Positions 41,987 through 50,008 of a DNA stretch of 64,000 nucleotides are shown one piece after another. The notes beneath the pieces were generated by a model. That model ran no database searches. It saw nothing but the letters and a program-made list of their open reading frames with translations, and was not told where the DNA came from. Source of the DNA: Erythrobacter sanguineus (lineage in GTDB: Bacteria > Pseudomonadota > Alphaproteobacteria > Sphingomonadales > Sphingomonadaceae); NCBI GenBank assembly GCA_945878845.1, contig CAMCUB010000007.1:48725-112724 (forward strand). The letters run 5' to 3'. Positions within the stretch are counted from its first letter, which is position 1. Each line of letters begins with the position of its first letter. Both the position numbers and the translations under genes were made by a program.

Positions 41987-43003
41987 TCAACCTCTTAGGG
42001 CCGCGAGCAATTCCTCGACATGCGAAATCGGCGTGAACTGCCCGATCCCGTGGCCGAGGTTGAAGACATGCGGGCGATCCTCGAAGGCATCGATGATGGT
42101 CTTGACCCGCGCCGCCACCGCCGGACCGCCAGCCTCGAGCAGCAGCGGATCGAAATTGCCCTGCACCGGCATGCCTTCGGGCAGGCTCTGGTGCGCCCAG
42201 ACCGGATCGAGCGTCTCGTCGAGCCCGACCGCGTCCACCCCGGTCTCGCGCGCATAGGCCGGGAGCTTGGCGCCCGCGCCCTTGGGGAAGCCGATCACGG
42301 GGGTATCGGGGTGCGATTGCTTGAGCTTGGCGGTGATCGCGGCATTGGGCGCAATCACCCACTTCTCGAACTGGTCGGGGGCAAGGCTGCCCGCCCACGA
42401 GTCGAACAACTGCACCGCTTCCGCTCCCGCATCGATCTGGCCGCGCAGATAGGTGACCGAGACCTCGACGATCGCATCGATGATCGCCTGCATCCGCGCC
42501 GGATCGCGATAGGCGAGCAGCCGCGCCGGGCCGTGATCCTTGGAGCCTTCGCCCGCGATCATGTAGGTGGCGACCGTCCAGGGGCTCCCCGCAAAGCCTA
42601 GCATCGTCACATCCGGGCCGATCATGCCGCGGGTCAGGCGCACGGTCTCGTAAACCGGCTCGAACCGCTCGAAGGCGGGGGTGAACGAGTCCAGCTCCAC
42701 CTCGAGCAGCGTCGGCGTAAGGTGCGGGCCCTCGCCAGCGGCAAAGGTCAGACCCTGCCCCATGGCGTGCGGCACGATCAGGATGTCGGAGAACAGGATC
42801 GCACCATCAAACCCGAACCGCCGGATCGGCTGCACGGTGATCTCGGCTGCGGCCTCGCTGTCGTAAACCAGCTCGAGGAAGCCGCCCTTGTCGGCCCGAA
42901 GTTCCCGATATTCAGGCAGATAGCGCCCAGCTTGGCGCATTAGCCAGACGGGAGCGACGTCCTGGCGGACACCTTTGAGCGTTTCGAGAAGCGGACCGGG
43001 CAT
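41987..43003 (-). CDS. hemE: Uroporphyrinogen decarboxylase HemE
   Basis: A 338-residue enzyme that removes four carboxyls from uroporphyrinogen III to give coproporphyrinogen III. APVWLMRQAGRYLPEYRELR is the signature N-terminus and GFAGSPWTVATYMIAGEGSK the second signature. The ATG at 43003 has AAGGAG upstream; the track start at 43030 is in the origin region. The gene borders the putative oriC directly, as hemE does in Caulobacter and Rickettsia. Confidence 0.97.
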   Translation of the reverse strand: MPGPLLETLKGVRQDVAPVWLMRQAGRYLPEYRELRADKGGFLELVYDSEAAAEITVQPIRRFGFDGAILFSDILIVPHAMGQGLTFAAGEGPHLTPTLLEVELDSFTPAFERFEPVYETVRLTRGMIGPDVTMLGFAGSPWTVATYMIAGEGSKDHGPARLLAYRDPARMQAIIDAIVEVSVTYLRGQIDAGAEAVQLFDSWAGSLAPDQFEKWVIAPNAAITAKLKQSHPDTPVIGFPKGAGAKLPAYARETGVDAVGLDETLDPVWAHQSLPEGMPVQGNFDPLLLEAGGPAVAARVKTIIDAFEDRPHVFNLGHGIGQFTPISHVEELLAALRG

Positions 43004-43011
43004 AGGACTCC

Positions 43012-43040
43012 TTAGAACAATTATATTCAATTTATAAAGA
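43012..43040. other. AT-rich unwinding-element candidate
   Basis: The longest AT-rich run I noticed in an otherwise GC-rich window (ATTATATTCAATTTATAAA core), next to the hemE ribosome binding site. Its position beside DnaA-like boxes fits a DNA unwinding element. Confidence 0.65.
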
Positions 43041-43062
43041 GGATGATGGAGTATGTTGGCCC

Positions 43063-43071
43063 TGTGGAAAG
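43063..43071 (-). promoter_or_regulatory. DnaA-box-like 9-mer (7/9)
   Basis: Reverse strand CTTTCCACA against TTATCCACA, two mismatches. Near the AT-rich block. Confidence 0.5.
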
Positions 43072-43162
43072 CGGGAATTACCGGTTCCTGCCCGGTTACC
43101 CCCGTTCAAACCCCTAGTCCCTGCCCCCATCGAATCCGCATGGATTGGACGTCAAGCGAGCT

Positions 43163-43171
43163 TTATCCCCA
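43163..43171 (+). promoter_or_regulatory. DnaA-box-like 9-mer (8/9)
   Basis: TTATCCCCA against TTATCCACA, one mismatch; the best box found in the gap. Confidence 0.6.
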
Positions 43172-43296
43172 CTCTTCCCAGCCTGTCGACAAAACTTGTC
43201 CCGTGTGCGCAAATAGGCTTGCCGAAAGCTTGCGAGCGGGCATGAAAATCCCTCCCCAGCTTGTCCGCTTGCCCCTCCCGTGGTTTATGCGGCGAT

Positions 43297-43305
43297 CTGT
43301 CCACA
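43297..43305 (+). promoter_or_regulatory. DnaA-box-like 9-mer (7/9)
   Basis: CTGTCCACA against TTATCCACA, two mismatches, just before the DUF299 start. Confidence 0.45.
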
Positions 43306-43318
43306 GGGCTCCGATGGC

Positions 43319-44164
43319 ATGAACCGACTCAATCTCCACCTCGTTTCGGATTCGACCGGCGAGACGCTGGAAATGATCGCCAAGGCGGCGCTGGCGCAGT
43401 TCGACAACCCGGCCGTCAACCGCCATTTCTGGCCGATGGTCCGATCGTTGCAGCACATGGATCGCATCGTCCCCGATCTCGCCGCGCATCCCGGCCTGGT
43501 GCTCTACACGCTGGTGAACCCCGAGACGAGGAAGCGCCTCGAGGAGCATTGCCGCCACTTGGGCCTGCCCGCCGTGCCGGTGCTCGATCAGGTGACCGCG
43601 GCGCTCGAAAGCCAGCTCGGCCAGGAAGCGCATGGCCGCCCGGGCCGCCAGCACATGATGGACGAGAGCTACTTCAAGCGCGTCGATGCGATCCAGTACA
43701 CCATCGCGCATGACGATGGCTTGGCGCATGAGGAGTGGGAGCAGGCCGATATCGTGCTGGTCGGCGTGTCGCGCTCCTCGAAGACGCCAACCTCGATCTA
43801 CCTCGCCAACCGCGGCTACAAGGTCGCCAACATTCCGTTGGTGGTCGAGAGCCCCCCGCCCGCGACGCTCTACCGGCTGCGGCATCCACTGGTGGTGGGG
43901 CTGACGACCTCGCCCGAACGCCTGATCCAGATCCGCCGCAACCGGCTGCTCTCGCTCAACGAGGCGACCGAGACGGCGTACGTGGACAACGACAAGGTCA
44001 AGGCCGAGCTGCAATTTGCCCGGCGGATGTTCGGCGATAATGGCTGGCCGGTGATCGACGTCACCCGCCGCTCGATCGAGGAAACCGCGGCGGCGATCAT
44101 CCGGCTGGCGCAGGAACGGGGCCGCAAGCCCGCAAGCGAGGGCGGGACGGGGACGCCGATATGA
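43319..44164 (+). CDS. Pyruvate, phosphate dikinase / PEP synthase regulatory protein (DUF299)
   Basis: A 281-residue bifunctional kinase/pyrophosphorylase. NLHLVSDSTGETLEMIAKAA is the N-terminal signature, VLVGVSRSSKTPTSIYLANRG the P-loop-like ADP site, and VVGLTTSPERLIQIRRNRL follows. The family switches PPDK or PEP synthase by phosphorylating a Thr with ADP. No ppdK is in the window. The ATG at 43319 fits better than the track start at 43280. It is the first rightward gene from oriC, overlapping maf by 4 bp, as in Caulobacter. Confidence 0.95.
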   Translation: MNRLNLHLVSDSTGETLEMIAKAALAQFDNPAVNRHFWPMVRSLQHMDRIVPDLAAHPGLVLYTLVNPETRKRLEEHCRHLGLPAVPVLDQVTAALESQLGQEAHGRPGRQHMMDESYFKRVDAIQYTIAHDDGLAHEEWEQADIVLVGVSRSSKTPTSIYLANRGYKVANIPLVVESPPPATLYRLRHPLVVGLTTSPERLIQIRRNRLLSLNEATETAYVDNDKVKAELQFARRMFGDNGWPVIDVTRRSIEETAAAIIRLAQERGRKPASEGGTGTPI

Positions 44165-44748
44165 CTCTGATTCTGGCGAGCAAGAGCGCCTCGCGCCGGG
44201 CGATGCTCGATGCCGCGGGGGTGGCTTATAAGTCGGTGCCTGCCGATATCGACGAGCGCGCGGTCGAGGCGGGCCTCGCGGGCGCCGCGCCGCCCGAGGT
44301 CGCCGAGGCGCTGGCGGTGGCCAAGGCGGCGGCAGTGGCGATGCTCCACCCGGGGGCGCTGGTACTGGGGAGCGACTCGCTGGTGGTTTGCAATGGCCGC
44401 CGCTTCGACAAGCCGGGGAGCCGCGAGGAAGCGGGCGAGCACCTGCGGTTTTTCTCGGCGAAGGTGATGGAACTCCACTCCGCCGCTGCGCTGGTGCGCG
44501 ATGGCGGGTGCGAGTGGTCGCACGCCAGCATCGCCCGGCTGCATGTGCGCGAACTGTCCGAGGACTTCATCGCTGCCTATCTGGATAGGGAATGGCCCGC
44601 CATCGGCCACACTGTCGGCGCGTTCCGGATCGAGGGGCCGGGGGTGCAGCTGTTCTCCGAGATAGAGGGCGACCAGTTCACCGTGCTCGGGATGCCGCTG
44701 CTGCCCTTGCTCGCCGCGTTGCGGGAGGAAGGGGTGCTGCTGGCATGA
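44161..44748 (+). CDS. maf: Maf-like nucleotide pyrophosphatase
   Basis: A 195-residue house-cleaning enzyme. LILASKSASRRAMLDAAG is the N-terminal signature, VLGSDSLVVCNGRRFDKPG holds the catalytic Asp, and AGEHLRFFSAKVMELHSAAA follows. Maf proteins hydrolyse non-canonical or modified nucleoside triphosphates; the subfamily (YceF or YhdE type) is not settled by eye. ATGA overlaps join it to the upstream DUF299 gene and the downstream aroE. Confidence 0.93.
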   Translation: MTLILASKSASRRAMLDAAGVAYKSVPADIDERAVEAGLAGAAPPEVAEALAVAKAAAVAMLHPGALVLGSDSLVVCNGRRFDKPGSREEAGEHLRFFSAKVMELHSAAALVRDGGCEWSHASIARLHVRELSEDFIAAYLDREWPAIGHTVGAFRIEGPGVQLFSEIEGDQFTVLGMPLLPLLAALREEGVLLA

Positions 44749-45602
44749 CGCGCCCTTACGCCGAGGTGATCGGCGATCCTATCGCGCAGTCCAAATCGCC
44801 GAAAATCCACGGGTTCTGGCTCGGGAAGCTCGGCATCGAAGCGGACTACCGCGCCTGCCACGTGACCCCCGAGGCGCTGGCTGATTACCTCGCCCAACGG
44901 CGGGAGGATCCCCTCTGGCGCGGGTGCAATGTCACCATGCCGCACAAGCAGGTGGTTATGCCGTTGCTGACCCGCATCGACTCCCCCGCCGACGCCATCG
45001 GCGCGGTCAACACCATTCTGCCGCTCGGCGAAGGCGCGCTGGCCGGCACCAACACCGATGCCGCCGGGTTCCTCGAGCCGCTGGCGAAGGACCTCGCCGA
45101 GACCCACTATTTCCGCATGGCCCGCATCATCGGCACCGGCGGCGCGGCGCGGGCAATTATCTCGGCGCTCGCTACGCACGGCTTCACCCTGGTCGTGGCG
45201 GGGCGTGATCCGGCCAAGGCGCGCGCGCTGCTCGACGAGCTTGCGCCGGGGGGCGAACACCATGCCATCGACCTTGCGCACTTCGCAGACCCCACCACCT
45301 TCGCCTTCGACGCGCGCGAAGGGTGTCTCGATCTGGTGGTGAACGCCTCGAGCCTCGGGATGCAGGGCCAGCCCCCGCTCGCCTTCGACTGGAGCCACGC
45401 TCCCCCGGGCGCAATCGCCTACGACATCGTCACCGCGCCGCTCGATACCCCCCTCCTGCAGACCGCCCGCGCCAGCGGCCACCGCACCATCGACGGGCTT
45501 TCGATGCTGATCGGCCAGGCGGCGGTCGCCTTCGAGAAATTCTTCGGCGCACCCCCGCCGCGCGAGCATGACGCCGAACTCCGGAAGCTCCTGACCCAAT
45601 GA
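44745..45602 (+). CDS. aroE: Shikimate dehydrogenase AroE
   Basis: A 285-residue NADP enzyme that reduces 3-dehydroshikimate in aromatic amino acid synthesis. VIGDPIAQSKSPKIHGFWL binds shikimate (Ser pair), GCNVTMPHKQVVMPLL has the catalytic Lys, TNTDAAGFLEPL the Asp, and RIIGTGGAARAIISALATHG the NADP loop. The ATG at 44745 overlaps the maf stop; the track start at 44592 lies in maf. coaE follows with a 4-bp overlap. Confidence 0.96.
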   Translation: MTRPYAEVIGDPIAQSKSPKIHGFWLGKLGIEADYRACHVTPEALADYLAQRREDPLWRGCNVTMPHKQVVMPLLTRIDSPADAIGAVNTILPLGEGALAGTNTDAAGFLEPLAKDLAETHYFRMARIIGTGGAARAIISALATHGFTLVVAGRDPAKARALLDELAPGGEHHAIDLAHFADPTTFAFDAREGCLDLVVNASSLGMQGQPPLAFDWSHAPPGAIAYDIVTAPLDTPLLQTARASGHRTIDGLSMLIGQAAVAFEKFFGAPPPREHDAELRKLLTQ

Positions 45603-46183
45603 CAAAGCCAAAAATCATCGGCCTTACCGGAAGCATCGGCATGGGCAAATCGACCGTCGCCGCGATGTTCGCCGAAGCGGGGATTCCGGTGTTCGACGCC
45701 GATGCCGAGGTGCGCGCGATGCAGGGCGCGGGCGGCGAACTTATCGCGCCTATCGAGGAAGCCTTCCCCGGATCGACTGGCCCCCAAGGCGTCGACCGCG
45801 ACCGGCTCGGCCATCAGGTGTTTGCCGACAAGGCCGCCCTCCAAAGACTCGAAGCCATCGTCCACCCCGCCGTCGCCGCCCGGCGCGCCGCCTTCCTCGA
45901 AGCCAACAGCGACAAACGCGCGGTGGTGTTCGACATTCCGCTCCTGTTCGAGAAGGGCGGGCACCAGAGCGTCGACCTCGTCGTCGTCGTCTCCGCTCCG
46001 GAAGCAGTCCAGCGCGCCCGCGTGCTCGCCCGCCCGGGGATGACGCCCGAAAAATTCGACCACATCTTCGGCCTGCAACTCCACGACACCGAGAAACGCG
46101 CGCGCGCCGATCACGTCATCGACACCGGCACCAGCATCGCGGAAACCCGCGCTCAGGTCACCGCGCTGATTGCTTCACTTTGA
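45599..46183 (+). CDS. coaE: Dephospho-CoA kinase CoaE
   Basis: A 194-residue kinase for the last step of CoA synthesis. IIGLTGSIGMGKSTVAAMFA is the P-loop at the N-terminus, VFDADAEVRAMQGAGGELI the acceptor region, VVFDIPLLFEKGGHQSVDLV the Walker B strand, and VLARPGMTPEKFDHIFGLQL the lid. Overlaps aroE by 4 bp; dnaQ follows after 49 bp. Confidence 0.96.
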   Translation: MTKPKIIGLTGSIGMGKSTVAAMFAEAGIPVFDADAEVRAMQGAGGELIAPIEEAFPGSTGPQGVDRDRLGHQVFADKAALQRLEAIVHPAVAARRAAFLEANSDKRAVVFDIPLLFEKGGHQSVDLVVVVSAPEAVQRARVLARPGMTPEKFDHIFGLQLHDTEKRARADHVIDTGTSIAETRAQVTALIASL

Positions 46184-46232
46184 CGACAAAGGCCGCTTGC
46201 AAGTCCCCGAAGATGGGAGGATAGTCCCCCAA

Positions 46233-46949
46233 ATGGCGTTCGAAATCCGCGAAATCATCTTCGACACCGAAACCACGGGGCTCGACCCCAAGACCGGGGA
46301 CCGGATGGTGGAAATCGGCTGCGTCGAGATGGTCGGCCGGGTCGAGACGGGGCGCAGTTTCCACGCCTATTTCAACCCCGATCGCGACATGCCGGTCGAG
46401 GCCGAGCGGGTCCACGGCCTCAGCGCCGCCTTCCTCGCTACCAAGCCGCGGTTCGCTGAAACGGCGGACGAGCTGCTCGAATTCCTCGGCGACTCCAACC
46501 TCGTCGCCCACAATGCCGGGTTCGATTTCGGCTTCCTCAACAATGAGCTGGAATTGGCGGGCCGCGCCCCGATCAGTTACGACCGGATGGTCGACACCGT
46601 CGCCCTTGCGCGGAAAAAACACCCCGGCGCCAAGCTCAGCCTTGATGCGCTGTGCACCCGCTATGGGATCGACCGCAGCCACCGGGTCAAGCACGGCGCG
46701 CTGCTCGACGCCGAGCTTCTCGCGCAGGTCTATGTCGAGCTGACCGGCGGGCGCCAGATCGGACTCGGCCTTGTCGATGCCCCGGCGGACAGCCCTGCTC
46801 TCACAGAACTCACCCCCAATGCGCCCTGGCACAGTCCGTCTGCGGACAAGCCCCGGCGCGAACCCCGCCTTTATATGGCCAGCCAGGAGGAGCTGGAACG
46901 GCACCGCGCGTTCGTCGCGGAGATCAAGAGCGCGATCTGGGTTAGTTAA
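46233..46949 (+). CDS. dnaQ: DNA polymerase III epsilon subunit (proofreading exonuclease)
   Basis: A 238-residue DEDDh 3'-5' exonuclease. ExoI IIFDTETTGLDPKTGDRMVE has the first Asp/Glu, ExoII VAHNAGFDFGFLNNELEL the next Asp, and ExoIII KHGALLDAELLAQVYVEL the His and Asp. The C-terminal segment should contact the alpha subunit. The ATG at 46233 (MAFEIREI) gives the family N-terminus; the track start at 46170 overlaps coaE. It ends the maf-aroE-coaE-dnaQ block, an order conserved beside alphaproteobacterial origins. Confidence 0.95.
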   Translation: MAFEIREIIFDTETTGLDPKTGDRMVEIGCVEMVGRVETGRSFHAYFNPDRDMPVEAERVHGLSAAFLATKPRFAETADELLEFLGDSNLVAHNAGFDFGFLNNELELAGRAPISYDRMVDTVALARKKHPGAKLSLDALCTRYGIDRSHRVKHGALLDAELLAQVYVELTGGRQIGLGLVDAPADSPALTELTPNAPWHSPSADKPRREPRLYMASQEELERHRAFVAEIKSAIWVS

Positions 46950-47025
46950 GACCTGACGCGCTGCGGGTATCACTCGGCCCGCTATCCCATTGGGATCCTC
47001 ACTCTTGGACGGAGGACTACGCTTC

Positions 47026-47592
47026 ATGGACATTCGGATTTCAGGCCACCAGCTGGACACTGGCAGCGCGCTTCAGACGCACGCGTCAGACCGGCTCGGC
47101 GCGATCGTCGACAAGTATTTCGACCGCGCGATCTCGAGCCACGTGACCTTCGGCAAGGCCCCTGCGGGCGCCTTCTCCTGCGATATCGTCACCCATGTGA
47201 TGCAGGGCCTGATCCTCAAGGCGCAAGGCAACGCGCATGACGTGCATGTCGCCTTCGACGATGCGGCGGGCAAGATCGAGAAGCAGCTGCGCCGCTACAA
47301 GCGCCGCCTGACCGACCGCCACGAACAGGCCGATCACGCGCGCGGCGAGGAAGAGGCTGCCTACACCATCTTCATGGTCGAGGAAGACGAGGAGAAAGAG
47401 GTCACCGCCGATGCGCCGCTGGTGATCGCTGAAACCCGTGTCGACATCCCCACCGCCAGCGTCGCGGACGCGGTGATGATGATGGACCTCAGGAACACCG
47501 GGGCGCTGTTTTTCAAAAACGCTGGCACCGGACGGCATAATATGGTCTACAGACGCGCCGATGGCTCGATCGGATGGGTTGAGCCGAGATAG
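47026..47592 (+). CDS. hpf: Ribosome hibernation promoting factor, long form
   Basis: A 188-residue protein. The N-terminal HPF/YfiA domain starts MDIRISGHQLDTGSALQTHA and binds the 30S mRNA channel. After a charged acidic linker (VEEDEEKEVTAD), the C-terminal domain VADAVMMMDLRNTGALFFKN dimerises two ribosomes into 100S particles. ATG at 47026 with GGAGGAC upstream. ptsN is 158 bp downstream, the usual pairing. Confidence 0.95.
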   Translation: MDIRISGHQLDTGSALQTHASDRLGAIVDKYFDRAISSHVTFGKAPAGAFSCDIVTHVMQGLILKAQGNAHDVHVAFDDAAGKIEKQLRRYKRRLTDRHEQADHARGEEEAAYTIFMVEEDEEKEVTADAPLVIAETRVDIPTASVADAVMMMDLRNTGALFFKNAGTGRHNMVYRRADGSIGWVEPR

Positions 47593-47750
47593 GGCCAGTC
47601 GCCCGCCTTGCCGTTACGGCAGGGCCCGCTTTCGAAGGTCCAGGCGGTCGCAGGAGGGGGCACCGCCCCGGCCCGTCAATGTCCCGTTCGGGCTTGATCG
47701 GACCGGACCTTCGCCGGGTTAGGCGCACAGTTTTCGGGATCATTGGTACC

Positions 47751-48212
47751 ATGGACGTCAACCTCGCTCTTTCTCCTCAGGCGATCGCTTTCGCCAAGCT
47801 CGACACCAAGCCGAAGATCCTCGCCCGCACCGCCCAGCTGCTGAGCGCGGCCTATGGTCTTGACGAAAGCGAAGTGCTCGAGAACCTTGAGGCGCGCGAG
47901 GCGCTGGGCAGCACCGGCTTCGGGCGCGGGGTGGCGATCCCGCATTGCCGATCAAAAGATGTCCGCCGCCCCAGCCTCGCGCTGATCCGGCTCGAAACCC
48001 CGATCGATTTCGGCGCGGTCGATGCGCGGCCTGTGACACTGGTGTGCGGCCTGGTCTCGCCCGAGAATGCCGGGGCGACGCACCTGCACGCGCTCGCCGC
48101 GATCTCGCGCCTGACGCGCGAAGAGACGACGCTGCAGATGCTCGCCGACGCGCCCGATACCGAGGCGGTCTATGCGCTGCTGACCAACCAGTTCATGCGC
48201 GACGCGGCCTGA
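47751..48212 (+). CDS. ptsN: PTS IIA-like nitrogen regulatory protein PtsN
   Basis: A 153-residue EIIA-Ntr protein. STGFGRGVAIPHCRSKDVRR carries the phosphorylatable His in VAIPHC, and LIRLETPIDFGAVDARPVTL the following strand; AISRLTREETTLQMLADAPD ends the fold. It relays phosphate from the Ntr PTS to control potassium transport and other targets. The track start at 47679 is upstream; the ATG at 47751 (MDVNLALSP) fits. PaaI-like gene follows after 16 bp. Confidence 0.93.
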   Translation: MDVNLALSPQAIAFAKLDTKPKILARTAQLLSAAYGLDESEVLENLEAREALGSTGFGRGVAIPHCRSKDVRRPSLALIRLETPIDFGAVDARPVTLVCGLVSPENAGATHLHALAAISRLTREETTLQMLADAPDTEAVYALLTNQFMRDAA

Positions 48213-48228
48213 TCTTCCGGCGAACCCC

Positions 48229-48717
48229 ATGCCCGCGCGTGACGAACCCCTGCCCGCGAGCGGTGCCGAGCAGCATTACCGCGCGTTGGAGCGGCTCTAT
48301 GCCTCGGCTCCGGTCAACGCCAAGTTTGCCAGCAAACTGCACATCCCGGGCGAGGGCCGCGCGCAGCTCACCTTCACCGTCACGCCCGAAGATTACCACG
48401 CGGCCGGCGCGGCGCACGGGACGATCTATTTCAAGATGCTTGACGATGCGGCCTTCTATGCCGCCAATTCGCTGGTGACCGACCGCTTCCTGCTCACCAC
48501 CGGCTTCAACCTGTTCTTCTCCAAGCCCGTGCGCGCCGGACAGGTCACCGCCGAGGGCCGCTGGGCGAGCGGCCGCCGCCGCGTGTTCGTCGCCGAGGCG
48601 CGGCTGGTGGACGAAGAGGGCGACGAGATCGGCCGCGGCACTGGCACCTTCATGAAGAGCCGCATGGCCCTCTCCAGCCTGCCGGGCTATGCTGCGGGCG
48701 GCCCCTCGGGGCTCTGA
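48229..48717 (+). CDS. PaaI-family thioesterase (hotdog fold)
   Basis: A 162-residue hotdog protein. YHAAGAAHGTIYFKMLDDAA holds the Asp of the active loop, FNLFFSKPVRAGQVTAEGRW the beta sheet, and RRRVFVAEARLVDEEGDEIG the closing strands. It should hydrolyse acyl-CoA thioesters in the cytosol; the acyl group is unknown. The DUF1491 gene starts 4 bp after its stop. Confidence 0.88.
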   Translation: MPARDEPLPASGAEQHYRALERLYASAPVNAKFASKLHIPGEGRAQLTFTVTPEDYHAAGAAHGTIYFKMLDDAAFYAANSLVTDRFLLTTGFNLFFSKPVRAGQVTAEGRWASGRRRVFVAEARLVDEEGDEIGRGTGTFMKSRMALSSLPGYAAGGPSGL

Positions 48718-48721
48718 GCGC

Positions 48722-49063
48722 ATGTCCGACCGCCTCCCCGCCCATCTCGAAGCCGGGGCGATCATGCGCCTTGCGGAGAGCGAGGGGGGATTCGCAACCG
48801 TGCTGGCCAAGGGCGAGCGCGACGCCGGCACCATCCTCATCGTAACCCTGTGTCGCGGAAGGGATGGCATTCTTTTCGAAAGGATGCCGCAGCTTGATGG
48901 ATCGCGCAAATTTCTTGCGGTGAAACGAGAAGACCCTGAGATTACTCAGGAATTTTCAGAATATTTGGCGCGCCGACGGCGTCAGGACCAAGATATGTGG
49001 CTAATCGAGGTGGATATCGCGGATCGGGAACGGTTCGTCGTGCGTATCGCCGAATTGAGTTGA
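48722..49063 (+). CDS. DUF1491 family protein
   Basis: A 113-residue protein matching DUF1491: LPAHLEAGAIMRLAESEGGF, then LAKGERDAGTILIVTLCRGR and DMWLIEVDIADRERFVVRI. Small alpha/beta cytosolic protein of unknown role, common in Sphingomonadales. ATG at 48722 fits the family; the track starts at 48689 inside the thioesterase gene. A 191-bp gap follows with no feature I can support. Confidence 0.85.
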   Translation: MSDRLPAHLEAGAIMRLAESEGGFATVLAKGERDAGTILIVTLCRGRDGILFERMPQLDGSRKFLAVKREDPEITQEFSEYLARRRRQDQDMWLIEVDIADRERFVVRIAELS

Positions 49064-49254
49064 CGTTAACAGCAGCCGGGCTAGGCGCGCCCAACTTCCT
49101 GAGCGCAGGCTGGCAGGGCGGCAATTCGGCCCCACCCTCCGGCACGCAGACGGGGAGCGGCCGGCAGGCTTCTTCGAACCTCCCACATCGGTAACGGTCT
49201 GGATCACGGTTCCCGCCTGCGTCTGGCGCGCTCACCGCCGAATTAGTTGATACA

Positions 49255-49905
49255 ATGAGTCGCAAGACTGCCACGATTGCTGCGATTGCGGGCCTCGCAA
49301 TCGCAACCACGATGTTCCCGAGTGGCCACGATGCCGCCGCGCTGGCGCAAGCCGCAACCGAACAGCTCACCGCTCCCGCCCCGGTCGAAGCGCCCGAGCT
49401 GGTTCCCCAGACAATCGAATTTGTCGCGCAGGAAGTGGTGCAGCCCCTGCCCACCCCCGCTCCCGCGACTCCTGCCCTCACCGAGGCCGGTTCGCTGCAC
49501 GAGCTGGTCGGCCTGATCGACACTGCCGCGCCGATGTCCGAACAGATGCGCTGCCTTGCCGGCGCGGTCTATTTCGAGGCGCGCGGTGAGCCGCTCGCAG
49601 GCCAGCTTGCGGTCGCGCAGGTGATCATCAACCGCACCGAAGACGGGCGCTTCCCGCGCTCCTATTGCGGCGTTGTCTCCCAGCCCGGCCAGTTCTCCTT
49701 CATGCGCGGCAAGCGGATGCCCGCTGTGCGCGAAGGCTCGGCCGCATGGGAGCGCGCGGTCGCGGTCGCTCACATCGCCGACAAGGGCCTGTGGGAAAGC
49801 GAAGCGGGCCGCGCGGTGTTCTTCCACGCGCGCTACGTCAAGCCGGGCTGGACCCGCACCAAGACGCGCCTCGCTCAGATCGACACGCATATTTTTTATC
49901 GCTGA
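49255..49905 (+). CDS. Cell wall hydrolase, SleB type
   Basis: A 216-residue secreted protein. Weak signal or anchor near TATIAAIAGLAIATTMF, a Pro/Ala-rich spacer, then the SleB/Hydrolase_2 domain: MRCLAGAVYFEARGEPLAGQ with the catalytic Glu, AVAQVIINRTEDGRFPRSYC, and AVFFHARYVKPGWTR. It cuts peptidoglycan as a lytic transglycosylase-like enzyme. In non-sporulating alphaproteobacteria these act in growth or division. Stands alone, convergent with xthA. Confidence 0.9.
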   Translation: MSRKTATIAAIAGLAIATTMFPSGHDAAALAQAATEQLTAPAPVEAPELVPQTIEFVAQEVVQPLPTPAPATPALTEAGSLHELVGLIDTAAPMSEQMRCLAGAVYFEARGEPLAGQLAVAQVIINRTEDGRFPRSYCGVVSQPGQFSFMRGKRMPAVREGSAAWERAVAVAHIADKGLWESEAGRAVFFHARYVKPGWTRTKTRLAQIDTHIFYR

Positions 49906-49926
49906 TCGCTGATCCTCGCCGCTGTT

Positions 49927-49942
49927 TCGCCCTTACGGGCGA
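49927..49942. repeat. Short hairpin between convergent genes
   Basis: TCGCCC-TTAC-GGGCGA followed by further GC repeats up to the xthA stop. No T-run on either side, so only a possible transcript-end structure. Confidence 0.5.
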
Positions 49943-50008
49943 GCGGCTGCGGGCGCCCCTTTGGGCTTGCGGCGCTGCGGGCCGGTCACCGCCATCAGGC
50001 GGCGTGGG

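Larger units (their letters stand above)
43004..43318. other. Putative chromosomal replication origin (oriC)
   Basis: This 315-bp gap separates the divergent hemE and DUF299 genes, the same pair that flanks Caulobacter Cori and the Rickettsia origin. It holds an AT-rich block of 29 bases with four G/C (43012-43040) and several DnaA-box-like 9-mers (43063-43071, 43163-43171, 43297-43305, with a weaker palindromic one near 43183). Two GANTC sites (43006, 43132) fit CcrM methylation. Gene orientation diverges here on both sides. parABS lies 5-12 kb to the left. No gene fits in the gap. Confidence 0.85.
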
